In this document: positions 16,401-25,359 of the stretch, one piece after another | Layout: each line of letters opens with the position of its first letter | Numbering within the stretch: position 1 is the stretch's first letter | Notes under the pieces: generated by a model | The model's database searches: none | The model's input: only the letters and a program-made list of their open reading frames with translations | Told to the model about the DNA's origin: nothing | Program-made: the position numbers and the translations under genes | NCBI RefSeq assembly: GCF_029051685.1 | Contig: NZ_JAACFT010000016.1 | Location: forward strand, 62,001 to 126,000 | Source of the DNA: Bradyrhizobium sp. CSA207 | Lineage (GTDB): Bacteria > Pseudomonadota > Alphaproteobacteria > Rhizobiales > Xanthobacteraceae | DNA length: 64,000 nucleotides | Reading direction: 5' to 3'

Positions 16401-16571
16401 GCCGCCCGGCAGATTGGCGGTGATCTGGATGGTCGGGAAGTCCACCTGCGGCAGCGGCGCGACCGGCAGCAGGGGATAGGCGACGAGACCGACAAAGAGA
16501 ATGCCGGCCATCAGCAGCGAGGTGCCGATGGGATAACGGATGAAAGGTGCCGAAATCCCGCCCGCGTTCAT
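13425..16571 (-). CDS. RND efflux permease, MdtB/MdtC-like
   Basis: The 1048-aa protein starts MNAGGISAPFIRYPIGTSLL and shows the HAE1 layout: helix 1, porter loop (INAASGQLPKNLPSPPTYRK, typical of MdtB/C rather than AcrB), proton-relay helix ALTIAVGFVVDDAIVMLENI, and GIVKKNGIMMVDFAI in the C-terminal half. MdtBC-type pumps export bile salts, novobiocin and similar compounds, often as heteromultimers. Here a single permease is present. Its ATG overlaps the end of the adaptor gene by four bases. Confidence 0.94.
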   Translation of the reverse strand: MNAGGISAPFIRYPIGTSLLMAGILFVGLVAYPLLPVAPLPQVDFPTIQITANLPGGSPETMASSVAQPLERQFAQIPGIAQMTSTSYLGTASITIQFDLNRSIDGAANDVQGAINAASGQLPKNLPSPPTYRKVNPADAPILLLSATSETMPLTSVSDAVDAQLAQQISQLSGVAQVFIGGQQKPSIRIQIDPAKLVAKGLSMEDVRSQIAITTVDSPKGNIDGERRAYTIYANDQLTQSKDWNDVIIAYRNGGPLRIRDIGQAVSGPEDAKQAAWANGKRGVFLVVFKQPGANVIETVDRIKATLPRLVAAIPPAIKIELISDRTTTIRAAVEDVQFTLLLTIGLVVMVIFIFLRSFWATVIPAITVPLALLGACALMWVFGYSLDNLSLMALTIAVGFVVDDAIVMLENITRYIEEGESPMAAAFRGSKEIGFTIVSISVSLVAVLIPLLLMGGIIGRLFREFAVVLAMTIFVSMFVSLTLTPMMASRFLRAHGEVKHGRFYQWSERGFDAMLRGYENILNHALSWRRTTLAIFFVTLGLSVYLFVLIPKGFFPQQDVGLITATAEASQDISFKEMVRRQEKLGTIIMADPDVASVAMAIGGSGRAGNNGNLFITLKPRNEREASAQQIIARLRPKFDKVEGARLYMQAAQDVRLGGRPTRTQFEFTLQDADLAELNEWAPKILAKMQTLPQLRDVATDQQTQGTTVQLKINRDTASRYGIQPQLIDDTLYDAFGQRQVTQYFTQLNTYKVILEIVPEMQGSLESLNKLHLKSPLTGEQVPLSTFATWTTDPVRPLSISHQGQFPAITISFNLAQGVALGQATEAVQKAMADLGAPPTLNSSFQGTAQAFQQSLGTVPLLILAALVVVYLILGILYESYIHPITILSTLPSAGVGALAILMAAGFEFSLIALIGIILLIGIVKKNGIMMVDFAIAAERDEHKTPEESIRQAALLRFRPIMMTTMAALLGGVPLMLGHGTGAEIRQPLGYAMVGGLIVSQALTLFTTPVVYLYLDKLNNWFSGWGRSGDGEGDETVEHGTVKEAAE

Positions 16572-17740
16572 TCCTGTCGAACCTTGTTCTGGGCCGGATC
16601 AGAGCTCGCCACGGCCGTGGAGACGAGGCTTCCGGGTTGGACCTTGAATTGACCGCCGGTGATCGCTTGCTGCCCCGGCGTGAGCCCTTCGTCGATCACC
16701 GAACGACCGTCGATGGCGTAGCTCACCTTGATCTTGTGGACCTCGGCCTTGTTGTCCTGGTTGACGGTATAAGCGTAGAGGCCGTTGGTCGAATGCTGGA
16801 CCGCATCATCCGGAACCACGGTCGCGTCCTTCAGGGTCCGCACCAGAAGGCGTGTCGAAACCGACTGGCCCGGCCACAGCGTGTGGTCCTTGTTGTCGAA
16901 CACCGCCTTGAGGCGAATAGTCCCGCTGGTCGTGTCGACCTGGTTGTTGATGACCGCGAGCTTGCCTTCGGCCAGCGTCTTCTTGCCGTCGGTGGTGAAC
17001 GCGATCACCTTGAGCGCGCCGGCCTTCTGGCCCTCGGCGATGTAGGGAAGCTGATCCTCCGGCGCGGTGAAGATCACCGAGATCGGCTCGACCTGGGAGA
17101 TGGTGACAATCCCCGTCTGCGTCGAGGCGTTGACGATGTTGCCGATGTCGACCAGGCGCAGGCCGGCCACGCCGGTGATCGGTGCCTTGACCTGGGTGTA
17201 GTCGAGCTGGGTCTGGGCATTGGAGATCGCGGCTTCGTCGGCGGCGATCTGGGCGTTGAGCTGGGCGACGGTCGAGCGCTGGGTATCGACCCGCTGCGCG
17301 GTGGCGAATTCGCCGAGCTTCATGGCACGCTGGAGTTCGAGATTGGCGTTGGCCAGATTGGCCTCGTCCTGCGCCTTCTTCGCCTTGGCCTGGTCGAGCG
17401 TGGCTTGATAGGGGCGGGGATCGATCGAGACCAGAAGCTCATCCTGCTTGACGATCTGGCCTTCGGTGAAGGCGATCTTGTCGATCTGGCCGTCGACCCT
17501 GCTTCGGACTTGCACGGTGTTAAAACCCTGAACCGTGCCGAGGCCGGTCAGATAGACCGGGAAGTCGACCTTCTGGACCGGCGCGACGCTGACGGGGACG
17601 GCGGTCGGACGCGGCGGCCCCTTCTGGGCGGTTTGAGTTTTTCTGGCGTCAGGGCCGGCGAATTTCTGCCAGCCGTAGTAACCTGCGAAGGCCGCGACCG
17701 CGATGATCAGAATCCAGAGGATCGGCCGTGTTTTTTTCAT
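16568..17740 (-). CDS. RND efflux periplasmic adaptor, MdtA-like
   Basis: From the ATG at 17740 the protein has 390 residues, starting MKKTRPILWILIIAVAAFAG, an uncleaved anchor or signal. Next come the MdtA-type signature VYLTGLGTVQGFNTVQVRSR, VDGQIDKIAFTEGQIVKQDE, a helical hairpin, APITGVAGLRLVDIGN and the WPGQSV barrel strand. The frame is open far upstream, but that part is not adaptor-like. The stop overlaps the next ATG by four bases, so adaptor and permease are translationally coupled. No regulator is adjacent. Confidence 0.93.
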   Translation of the reverse strand: MKKTRPILWILIIAVAAFAGYYGWQKFAGPDARKTQTAQKGPPRPTAVPVSVAPVQKVDFPVYLTGLGTVQGFNTVQVRSRVDGQIDKIAFTEGQIVKQDELLVSIDPRPYQATLDQAKAKKAQDEANLANANLELQRAMKLGEFATAQRVDTQRSTVAQLNAQIAADEAAISNAQTQLDYTQVKAPITGVAGLRLVDIGNIVNASTQTGIVTISQVEPISVIFTAPEDQLPYIAEGQKAGALKVIAFTTDGKKTLAEGKLAVINNQVDTTSGTIRLKAVFDNKDHTLWPGQSVSTRLLVRTLKDATVVPDDAVQHSTNGLYAYTVNQDNKAEVHKIKVSYAIDGRSVIDEGLTPGQQAITGGQFKVQPGSLVSTAVASSDPAQNKVRQE

Positions 17741-18138
17741 AGCGGCTCGCGTCGGCTCGTAATGCCCAAAACGAACGAATTGTAGGGCAATCGAAGGGTT
17801 CCAAGGCTTGTATAATACACGCCAAGTTCCAGTGTAAACAGCACTATCAGTTGAGAATCCTAAACAATTGGAAAGCTTTGCATTGCTTAGGCAACCTTGT
17901 GCCGCAGCGGTGTGCAGTGCTGCATTTTTCCGCCGCGACCGATCCACGTGCAAAACTTGGGACATGCTCGGAGGCGGTGTGCGCTGACCTGTCCAGCCGT
18001 CCGCAAAGCCGAAGGAGGTCCAGCGAAGGGACACTTCGCGCAATTTCGCGAGAACGGTTCTAAATCGTCCGCACGGTGTTTGGGTTGCCAAGGAAAACCG
18101 GCATCGTTCATATCGACCCGTCACAACGGGAGCGCAGG
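17741..18138 (-). promoter_or_regulatory. Upstream region of the second pump with a sigma70-like promoter
   Basis: On the minus strand, TTTACA (17838-17833) and TTATAC (17815-17810) are 17 bases apart and lie about 70 bases before the adaptor start, a reasonable promoter. The rest of this ~400-bp stretch shows no gene I trust; the frames across it are out-of-family extensions. Confidence 0.4.
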
Positions 18139-18390
18139 ATGGACGAGCTGAACGGCAAGCTGATCGCGTGTCAGATCTTGATCACGGGACTGATCGCGCG
18201 CGTTGCCAACGAGCAGCGCGATCCCTTGCGCTTCCTGACCGACTTCCGCGACGAGATCAAAGCCGTCGTCAGTGGCATCAACATCGCCGGCATGGACAAT
18301 TCCGATCGCGTGCGTACGGTCGCGCAGCACACCGTCGACGAGTTGTTCTCGCTGATGAAGCCGCCAAGCAGCGATTCAAGCAGCGATTGA
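18139..18390 (+). CDS. Hypothetical protein, 83 aa
   Basis: A small soluble, helix-rich protein (MDELNGKLIACQILITGLIA...). It has a central DPLRFLTDFRDEI motif and a Ser/Asp tail (SSDSSSD) encoded by a perfect 12-bp duplication at the 3' end. GGGAG lies eight bases before ATG 18139, which is favoured over the longer frame from 18076. It stands alone between the pump promoter and the iron operon. No domain is recognised. Confidence 0.6.
   Translation: MDELNGKLIACQILITGLIARVANEQRDPLRFLTDFRDEIKAVVSGINIAGMDNSDRVRTVAQHTVDELFSLMKPPSSDSSSD
18365..18388 (+). repeat. 12-bp perfect tandem duplication at a gene 3' end
   Basis: CAAGCAGCGATT occurs twice in a row (18365-18376 and 18377-18388), adding four in-frame residues just before the stop codon of the 83-aa gene. 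Confidence 0.85.
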
Positions 18391-18430
18391 GCGCGCGACG
18401 CCGAGTGTTGCGGTACTTTTTCGCGCTGGT

Positions 18431-18493
18431 TTTAGAACGAATCCCAATCTCGATTTAGAACGATTTCAAACCACAGTTTAGAATCGTTTTGAT
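18431..18493 (+). promoter_or_regulatory. Three ICE-like (Irr) boxes before the TonB receptor
   Basis: Three related 17-mers lie in a row: TTTAGAACGAATCCCAA (18431), TTTAGAACGATTTCAAA (18454) and TTTAGAATCGTTTTGAT (18477). They are spaced 23 bases start to start. The middle one is close to the iron control element bound by Irr in Bradyrhizobium (TTTAGAA, three bases, TTCTAAA). They end about 105 bases before the chosen receptor start. Iron control through Irr is inferred. Confidence 0.65.
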
Positions 18494-18598
18494 CTGGACC
18501 TATTCAAGCGTTCTTGCGAGTTGCTCGCATTGACCGGCTATTTTGCGGCCGATACCAACGTTCCCATCGTTCGCCGAAGTGAGCGAGCGAATAAGAAG

Positions 18599-21160
18599 AT
18601 GGGGCGTGTTGTAATGGGGCAGGTGGTCGCACCGAAGTCGTTGCGTTCGGTCGCAGCGTTCGATTCGATGGATGAAAGATCGTGGGGTGGTTCTGGCAAG
18701 ACGGTCTCGGCAGTTGCGAGCCTGATCGCGGTGGCGTCGGTGTCGACCGGCGCCCAGGCGCAGCAATCGAACCTGCCGCCGGTGACGGTCGACGCTCCCG
18801 TCGAACGTCCGCGTCCGGCCGCCTCGAAGCCGACCGCCGAGCAAGTCCGCGCGCGCAATGCGCTGCGGCGCGCGGCGCAGCGGCAGCAGGCGGCGCAGGC
18901 CCCGATCGTCAATACGAACGGACCGGCAGCAGACCGCAACCCCTATGCGGATCCCGCTGCGCCCTACAAGGTCGATCACGTGCAGGCCGGCGGCAAGTTC
19001 CCGGAGAAGCTGGTCGACACGCCGAAGTCGATCACCGTGCTGAGCAAGGAAGTGCTCGAGGACAAGAACGCCACGACGCTGAAGCAGGCCATTCTCAGCA
19101 CGGCCGGTGTGACGTTGGGCACGGGCGAGGGCGGCAACGCCTTCGGCGACCGCTTCTTCATCCGCGGCTTCGATGCCCGCAATGACATCTTCATCGATGG
19201 TGTGCGCGATTCCGGCGTCAGCGTCCGCGAGAATTTCTTCACCGAGCAGGTCGAGATTTTGCGCGGTCCCGGCTCGACCTTTTCCGGCCGCGGTATCGCC
19301 GGCGGTGCGATCAACATCGTCACCAAGCAGGCTACGACGGAGAAGAGCTTCTACAATATGGACACCACGTTTGGCACCGATCACGCCAAGCGAGTGACGC
19401 TCGACGTCAACCAGGTGATCAACCCGACGCTCGCCGTTCGCGCCGGCGGCCTGTTCCAGGACGCCGATGTCGCGGGACGCAGCTATGTCACCGACAATCG
19501 CAACGGTGCTTTCGTCGCCACGACCTGGAATCCGACCGATGCGATCAAGGTCACCGGCAGCTATATCCACACCGAATTGACCGGCATTCCCGATTTCGGC
19601 GTGCCTTATTATCGGCCGAGCACGTCGTCGACCGCCGGCGGTCCGTTCCCGGACTTCGGCGTCAACCGCAATAATTTCTACGGCTTCGTCAACCGCGACT
19701 TCTTCCGGACCGGCCAGGACATTGGCACCATCAATGCCGAGATCCAGATTACGCCCGACCTGATGCTCAGCAACAAGATCCGGGACTCGCGCTCGACCCA
19801 GAACTACATCGGCACGCTTCCCGAAGCGCCGTCGTTGAAAAATCCACTCTCGGCCTCGACCCTCAGCGCCAATCCGCAGAGCCGCTACCAAGTCACTGAT
19901 GTGTTCGCCAACCAGACCGAGGCGACCTACAAGTTCAACGACGATGCCGGGTTCAAGCACACGCTGCTCGGCGGCGTCGAATACGACCGCGAGCGTTCGT
20001 CGATCGACAGGTACACCGGTCTCAGTTCCGAGCAGGCGACCGGCACACCCTTCAGCGGCAGCGGATCAAAGAGCGACGTCAGCGTGTTCTATCCGCAATA
20101 CACCAATCTTCCGTTCCCGATACCGGGAGGCCTCACCGGATTGCCGACCAAAATCGCGATCGACACCGTCAGCGGCTACGTCATGGACAGCGCGAACTAT
20201 CGCGACCTGGTGATCCTCAACGGCGGCTTCCGCTATGACGATTACAGCATCAAGACGTCAGGCTATGCGGCGAGCGGCGCCTTCGGCCAGCAGTCGGCGG
20301 AGTTCCTGATCCCGAACTTCAATCTCGGCCTCACCTTGAAGCCGTTGCCGAACGGCAGCGTCTACGTGGCCTATGCGACCTCGGCAAATCCGGTTGGCGC
20401 CGAGTTCGACGGCACCAGCACGGCCTATGGCGGCCTCAACCCGACCCTTGCCGGCGGCAACACCCAGATATTCGGGCCGGAGAAGAACAAGGCCATCGAG
20501 GTCGGCACCAAATGGGAGCTGTTCGACCGCCATCTGCTGCTGACTGCAGCGCTGTTCCAGACCGAAAAGGAAAACGCCCGCGAGTCGCAGAACGTGGGCA
20601 ATGCAGTCGCTGCTGCCGCGCTTGGATGTTCGTATCCAGCCGGAACGACGGGCAATATCTCCTGCATCACGGCCGGCGCTTCCTACCGCATCCGCGGCAT
20701 CGATCTTGGCGTCGGCGGCAAGATCACGGACAAATGGAGCGTATTCGGCGGTCTCGTTCTCATGGAGTCGGAGGTCACGAAGTCACTGGCTCCATCGGCG
20801 AACAAAACGCTCTACCCAACGAATGTCGGGCTGCCGCTCGCCAACATCGCGCATCAGTCCTTCAGCCTGCTGTCGAAGTACCAGCTCAGCGACACCTGGG
20901 AGCTGGGTGGGCAGGCGGTGTACCGCTCGAAGATCTACGGCGGCACATTGCTCGCGGCGAACCAGGGCACGTCGATCCCGAGCTACTGGCGTTTCGATGT
21001 GTTCGCGGAAGCCAAGATCGACAAGAATTGGCAGGTCAAGCTCTTCGTCAACAACATCTTCGACAAGCGCTACTACGACGCGCTGTATCAGAGCGCTGCG
21101 CCGTTCGTGCTGGAGGCGCCGGGACGCGCCGCCTATCTGGTGCTCTCGGCGCGCTATTGA
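18599..21160 (+). CDS. TonB-dependent siderophore receptor
   Basis: An outer-membrane receptor of about 853 residues. A long N-terminal leader has a signal-like stretch (AVASLIAVASVSTGAQA). A Pro/Ala/Arg-rich linker is followed by the plug (KLVDTPKSITVLSKEVLEDK, FFIRGFDARNDIFIDGVRDS, EILRGPGSTFSGRGIAGGAI) and the beta-barrel, ending in aromatic ARY. The plug resembles Fiu/catecholate receptors. The start is uncertain: ATG 18599, ATG 18614 and TTG 18521 are all in frame. ICE-like boxes lie upstream, and the piuC, exbB, exbD and tonB genes follow, so this is an iron-regulated uptake operon. The cognate siderophore is unknown. Confidence 0.93.
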   Translation: MGRVVMGQVVAPKSLRSVAAFDSMDERSWGGSGKTVSAVASLIAVASVSTGAQAQQSNLPPVTVDAPVERPRPAASKPTAEQVRARNALRRAAQRQQAAQAPIVNTNGPAADRNPYADPAAPYKVDHVQAGGKFPEKLVDTPKSITVLSKEVLEDKNATTLKQAILSTAGVTLGTGEGGNAFGDRFFIRGFDARNDIFIDGVRDSGVSVRENFFTEQVEILRGPGSTFSGRGIAGGAINIVTKQATTEKSFYNMDTTFGTDHAKRVTLDVNQVINPTLAVRAGGLFQDADVAGRSYVTDNRNGAFVATTWNPTDAIKVTGSYIHTELTGIPDFGVPYYRPSTSSTAGGPFPDFGVNRNNFYGFVNRDFFRTGQDIGTINAEIQITPDLMLSNKIRDSRSTQNYIGTLPEAPSLKNPLSASTLSANPQSRYQVTDVFANQTEATYKFNDDAGFKHTLLGGVEYDRERSSIDRYTGLSSEQATGTPFSGSGSKSDVSVFYPQYTNLPFPIPGGLTGLPTKIAIDTVSGYVMDSANYRDLVILNGGFRYDDYSIKTSGYAASGAFGQQSAEFLIPNFNLGLTLKPLPNGSVYVAYATSANPVGAEFDGTSTAYGGLNPTLAGGNTQIFGPEKNKAIEVGTKWELFDRHLLLTAALFQTEKENARESQNVGNAVAAAALGCSYPAGTTGNISCITAGASYRIRGIDLGVGGKITDKWSVFGGLVLMESEVTKSLAPSANKTLYPTNVGLPLANIAHQSFSLLSKYQLSDTWELGGQAVYRSKIYGGTLLAANQGTSIPSYWRFDVFAEAKIDKNWQVKLFVNNIFDKRYYDALYQSAAPFVLEAPGRAAYLVLSARY

Positions 21161-21179
21161 GAAGCTTCAACGAGGTACC

Positions 21180-21869
21180 ATGCTGACATGCATCGAGGGC
21201 ATCCTGAGCAAAGATGATGTGGCGGAGTTCCGCCGCATCATGGATGCCAGCGAATGGGAGGACGGCCGTTCCACCGCGGGCGCGCAGTCGGCAATGGTCA
21301 AGCGCAACGAGCAGTTGCCCCCGGACGGCGAGGTCGCGCGAAAACTCGGCAACCGCATCATCTCGGCGCTGACATCGAACCCGCGGTTCCTGGCCGCGGC
21401 CATCCCGCTCCAGATCTTCCCGCCGCTGTTCAATCGCTATGCGGCCAGCAGCGGCCACCATTTCGGCCTTCACGTCGACAATGCGATCCGCGGCGACCGT
21501 CTGACCGGCCTTCGCATCCGCACAGACCTGTCGATGACGCTATTCCTCAGCGAGCCGGAAGAGTACGATGGTGGCGAACTTGTGATCGAGGACACCTACG
21601 GTTCGCACGAAGTCAAGTTGCAAGCCGGGGACTGTGTGCTCTATCCCTCGACCAGCCTGCATCTCGTGACGCCGGTGACCCGGGGAACGCGGGTTGCGTC
21701 TTTCTTCTGGCTTCAGAGCATGATACGGGACGATCAAGCCCGCAGCATGATCTTTGACCTCGACACCGCCATTCAGGCGCTCGTGAAACGGCTCGGGCGT
21801 GACGATCCCGAAACGGTCAAATTGACGGGCATCTATCACAACCTCATCCGCTACTGGGCCGAAGTATGA
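21180..21869 (+). CDS. piuC: PiuC/YbiX-type Fe(II)/2-oxoglutarate dioxygenase
   Basis: The 229-aa protein starts MLTCIEGILSKDDVAEFRRI and has the prolyl-4-hydroxylase-like core. The iron ligands are His98 and Asp100 (HHFGLHVDNAI) and His161 (STSLHLVTPV), with Arg171 for 2-oxoglutarate. The family PKHD-type hydroxylase is regularly paired with catecholate siderophore receptors, as here, 19 bases downstream of the receptor. Its substrate is not settled; it may modify the siderophore or a protein. Its stop overlaps the ExbB start by four bases. Confidence 0.9.
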   Translation: MLTCIEGILSKDDVAEFRRIMDASEWEDGRSTAGAQSAMVKRNEQLPPDGEVARKLGNRIISALTSNPRFLAAAIPLQIFPPLFNRYAASSGHHFGLHVDNAIRGDRLTGLRIRTDLSMTLFLSEPEEYDGGELVIEDTYGSHEVKLQAGDCVLYPSTSLHLVTPVTRGTRVASFFWLQSMIRDDQARSMIFDLDTAIQALVKRLGRDDPETVKLTGIYHNLIRYWAEV

Positions 21870-22834
21870 AGCGCACATCTTTCCAAGCAAGCCTTGTCCA
21901 AGCAAGCCTTGCCGCAGCCGTGATGCTGGCGACCGCCTGGCTCGCATCTCCCGTTTCTGCCCAGCAACAACCCCAGCCGGCGGTGACTCAGCCGTCGGCA
22001 GTCAGCCCTGCGCCTGCGAGCTCCACCCCTGCGACCTCAACGCCTGCGGCGCAGTCCGCCGCGCCCGCCGCTCCGTCGGCCTCTGCGCCGGACGCGGCGC
22101 CCGCCGATGCAGGCAGCCGTCCGCTGAAGTCGGCCGCGCCGGCCATGAAGGAACTGTCACCCTGGGTGATGTTCATGTCAGCGGACATCATCGTGAAGGC
22201 GGTGATGATCGGGCTTGCCTTCGCCTCGCTGATGACCTGGACCGTCTTCCTCGCCAAGTCGATCGAGCTGTCGGTTGCCTCCGCCAAGCTTCGTTCGGCG
22301 CTGAAGAAGGTTGCGGACGCGCGCTCGCTCGCGGAAGCGCAGATGGCGCTCGGTACCAAGGAGGGCGTGTTGCCGTCCTTCCTGGCCTTGGCGCTGCGCG
22401 AGGCGCGAATGTCGGCGGGCATCTCCAGCGACACCGGCATCAAGGAGCGTGCAGCCTCGAGCTTTGCCGAGATCGTGCGCGCCGAGGGGCGGCGCATCCG
22501 CATCGGCATGGGCGTGCTCGCGACCATCGGTTCGACGTCGCCCTTCGTCGGACTGTTCGGCACGGTCTGGGGCATCATGAACAGCTTCATCGGCATCTCG
22601 AAGTCGCAGACTACGAACCTCGCCGTGGTCGCGCCCGGCATCGCCGAAGCGCTGCTCGCAACCGCGATCGGCCTCGTCGCGGCGATCCCCGCCGTTATCA
22701 TCTACAACCACTTTTCGCGCGTGACGAAGAGCTATCTCGAGCTCGTCAGCCGTGCCTCGGGTGCGGCGGCGCGGCTGTTGTCGCGCGATCTCGATCGCAG
22801 CCATGGCAGCGTGCATTCGCGCGCGGCGGAGTGA
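21866..22834 (+). CDS. exbB: TonB-system energiser ExbB
   Basis: The 322-aa protein has a signal-like N-terminus and a long Pro/Ala/Ser/Thr-rich periplasmic stretch (about residues 32-90) that is typical of longer alphaproteobacterial ExbB. The MotA/TolQ/ExbB core follows, with a first helix near SADIIVKAVMIGLAFASLM and the conserved GVLATIGSTSPFVGLFGTVWG and GIAEALLATAIGLVAAIPAV helices. With ExbD it forms the proton-driven motor for TonB. Residues 7-15 contain a duplicated QASL created by a 15-bp tandem duplication. Confidence 0.94.
   Translation: MKRTSFQASLVQASLAAAVMLATAWLASPVSAQQQPQPAVTQPSAVSPAPASSTPATSTPAAQSAAPAAPSASAPDAAPADAGSRPLKSAAPAMKELSPWVMFMSADIIVKAVMIGLAFASLMTWTVFLAKSIELSVASAKLRSALKKVADARSLAEAQMALGTKEGVLPSFLALALREARMSAGISSDTGIKERAASSFAEIVRAEGRRIRIGMGVLATIGSTSPFVGLFGTVWGIMNSFIGISKSQTTNLAVVAPGIAEALLATAIGLVAAIPAVIIYNHFSRVTKSYLELVSRASGAAARLLSRDLDRSHGSVHSRAAE
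21882..21911 (+). repeat. 15-bp perfect tandem duplication in the exbB start region
   Basis: TCCAAGCAAGCCTTG occurs twice head to tail (21882-21896 and 21897-21911). It is in frame and duplicates five residues just ahead of the signal-like helix of ExbB. Confidence 0.85.
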
Positions 22835-22837
22835 ACG

Positions 22838-23311
<474 letters not shown>

Positions 23312-23327
23312 CGAAGGCTTGAGGCCC

Positions 23328-24092
23328 ATGTCCGATCTCGAACTGAAGCCCTCTCGGAAACTATGGGTCGCCGCCGCAGTGGGCGCGCTCGCGCTTCATC
23401 TGGGCGGCGCAGCGCTGGCGCTCGCCAATCTCCGTGGCGACGAGCCGGACTTCATCGCCGATCCGCAGGGTATCGAGGTCGGCCTCGAGGCAATGTCGCC
23501 CAACGGCGAACCCAGCGAATTGCCGCCGGGGCCGGACTCCAACGAATCCGTGGCGTCCCCCGAGCTGACCGAACAGAAGGCGGAACTCAAGGAGAGCAGC
23601 CTTCCGAAGGACGTCCCGATGGAGGCCGAACAGGCTGACCGGGCCGTGACGATGAACGAGGCCAAGAAGCCGGTCGAGGAGGAAACCAAGGAGTCGGTTG
23701 TCCCCACCAACGCCTCGGTGGCGTCGCCCGCCGCGGAAGCGACGGCAATGCCGACCTCGGACGCCGAGAAGAAGAGCGACCGCTCCGTTCGCATTCGCCA
23801 GGGCTGGGAAAAGGACCTGGTCGCGCATCTCGACCGGCACAAGCGCTATCCCAAGGGCCTGTTCAAGGCCGCTGAACTCTCGGTTCGGCTGACGCTCGAC
23901 CGGCTCGGGCATGTGGTCACCGTCGCCATCGAAAAGGGTTCTGGCGATCCGGCCTTCGATGAGGCCGCCATCGGCATGGTGAAGCGCTCCGATCCCGTGC
24001 CGACGCCGCCGCCGCTGGTCGCCGACGACGGGCTGACATTCGTCTTGCCGGTGATCTTCAGGAAGAACGAAAAGGCGGCGAGTAAGGGCTGA
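23328..24092 (+). CDS. tonB: Energy transducer TonB
   Basis: The 254-aa protein has one N-terminal membrane helix (KLWVAAAVGALALHLGGAAL), a long acidic, Pro/Glu/Lys-rich periplasmic spacer (about residues 40-150), and a C-terminal TonB domain with the family signature HLDRHKRYPKGLFKAAELSV, a central GSGDPAFDEAAI and a final LPVIF strand. The spacer is more acidic than the Pro-Lys/Pro-Glu repeats of E. coli TonB. It completes the receptor, dioxygenase, ExbB, ExbD, TonB operon. ATG 23328 was chosen because upstream codons are not TonB-like. Confidence 0.92.
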   Translation: MSDLELKPSRKLWVAAAVGALALHLGGAALALANLRGDEPDFIADPQGIEVGLEAMSPNGEPSELPPGPDSNESVASPELTEQKAELKESSLPKDVPMEAEQADRAVTMNEAKKPVEEETKESVVPTNASVASPAAEATAMPTSDAEKKSDRSVRIRQGWEKDLVAHLDRHKRYPKGLFKAAELSVRLTLDRLGHVVTVAIEKGSGDPAFDEAAIGMVKRSDPVPTPPPLVADDGLTFVLPVIFRKNEKAASKG

Positions 24093-24116
24093 GGCCGCGA
24101 TGCGGCGATAGCTTGG

Positions 24117-24602
24117 TCAGCGCCAGTAAAGCCGGATCCCGACATAGACCACGACCAGGCAGGCGAAGATCAGTGCCACTGGCAGCGGACGCTTCTGGCT
24201 CCCGCCAAACGTCGATGCCGCGAAGGAGGCCGCCTTCTTCGGCTTCGGCGCCGGACGGCGGAAAGCGGTAACATTGTCCGCCGCCGGCTCGGGCGGGCGG
24301 GGGCGGACGTCCGGCGCGATTCCGGCGCCGCCCATCTCGGTATAGTAGGCCTTGTAGATCGCAGCCGTGGTGGCCTCGGTGGCCTCGCCTTCGCCCATCT
24401 GCGCCAGGAGATTTTTGTAACTGGCGAGGAATTCCTGAGCCTCAGGCGGCAGCGCGGACAACCCGTTGAGTTTGGCCATCATCTTCCAGGTGGCGAAATC
24501 GGCGCGGGCGCGGGTGTCGGCGCGTCGCGCGATCAGCATATCGGCAGCTTTGACCAAGTCGGCCTCGGGCCCTTCGGCGTGTGTTCGGTTGTTGCGCTTC
24601 AA
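24117..24602 (-). CDS. Hypothetical protein with C-terminal membrane anchor, 161 aa
   Basis: The frame starts with a TTG directly after the stop of the site-2 protease gene (an ATG near 24539 is an alternative). The soluble part is helical (MLIARRADTRARADFATWKM, LPPEAQEFLASYKNLLAQMG, IYKAYYTEMGG), followed by a Pro/Lys linker and a single C-terminal helix (LPVALIFACLVVVYVGIRLY). It would be a tail-anchored inner-membrane protein. Immediate adjacency to the protease suggests cotranscription. Function unknown. Confidence 0.65.
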   Translation of the reverse strand: MKRNNRTHAEGPEADLVKAADMLIARRADTRARADFATWKMMAKLNGLSALPPEAQEFLASYKNLLAQMGEGEATEATTAAIYKAYYTEMGGAGIAPDVRPRPPEPAADNVTAFRRPAPKPKKAASFAASTFGGSQKRPLPVALIFACLVVVYVGIRLYWR

Positions 24603-25283
24603 CTACGCATTGCCGGTCAGAAAGAGAACAGCTTGAATCACATAACCGGTCAACATTCGTAGTATCGCTGAAATAACATCAAGATTTAGACCGAACTGGG
24701 AACCCGCCAAGGGTAGCAGGATCAGGAAGGCGATCAGGATTAGCATGCCGAATGGCTCGAGCCGCGCCAGTGGCAGGGCGAGCGGTCGGGGCAACAGCCC
24801 GACCGCGACCCGCCCGCCATCGAGCGGCGGGATCGGCATCATGTTGAAAACCGCGAGCACGGCGTTGATCAACAGGGCATTCTTGAGGTTGTCAAAGATC
24901 CATTGCGCCGAGTTGGCCGGCACCCAAGGCAGCGCGTGGAGGGCGAGCGCCGCCACCAGTGCCAGCAGGATGTTGGTGACCGGCCCGGCCAGTGCCACCC
25001 AGACCATGTCGAGCCTGGGGTTGTTGAGTTTGCGGAAATTCACCGGCACCGGCTTGGCATAGCCGAACAGGAACGGTGAATGCGCAAACAACAGCATCGC
25101 CGGCAGGATCAGGGTTCCGAACGGGTCGATGTGCCGGAGCGGATTGAAGCTGACGCGGCCCAGCTGCGACGCGGTGTCGTCGCCGAGGCGATGCGCGACG
25201 AAGCCGTGGGCGGCCTCGTGAAAGGTAATGGCGAGCACCAGCGGCAGCACCCAGACGGAGATGTCATAAATGGAAATGTTCAC
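24603..25283 (-). CDS. Site-2 protease family (M50) membrane metalloprotease
   Basis: From the GTG at 25283 the protein has 226 residues. The zinc motif HEAAH is at residues 22-26, and the second motif NMMPIPPLDGGR near 148-158 provides the third ligand (Asp155). Several transmembrane helices surround them. This is the compact group of M50 proteases without a PDZ domain, usually annotated as site-2 protease family; natural substrates are unknown. The longer frame upstream of 25283 is not family-like. A tail-anchored hypothetical protein follows without a gap. Confidence 0.88.
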   Translation of the reverse strand: MNISIYDISVWVLPLVLAITFHEAAHGFVAHRLGDDTASQLGRVSFNPLRHIDPFGTLILPAMLLFAHSPFLFGYAKPVPVNFRKLNNPRLDMVWVALAGPVTNILLALVAALALHALPWVPANSAQWIFDNLKNALLINAVLAVFNMMPIPPLDGGRVAVGLLPRPLALPLARLEPFGMLILIAFLILLPLAGSQFGLNLDVISAILRMLTGYVIQAVLFLTGNA

Positions 25284-25359
25284 GGCTCGTCTGTCCCGGT
25301 TTTTTGCCTGCGGCCTTGCAGCCGTCCCAGCCAAACCGGCGGTGCAGCGACGCTTCAAG

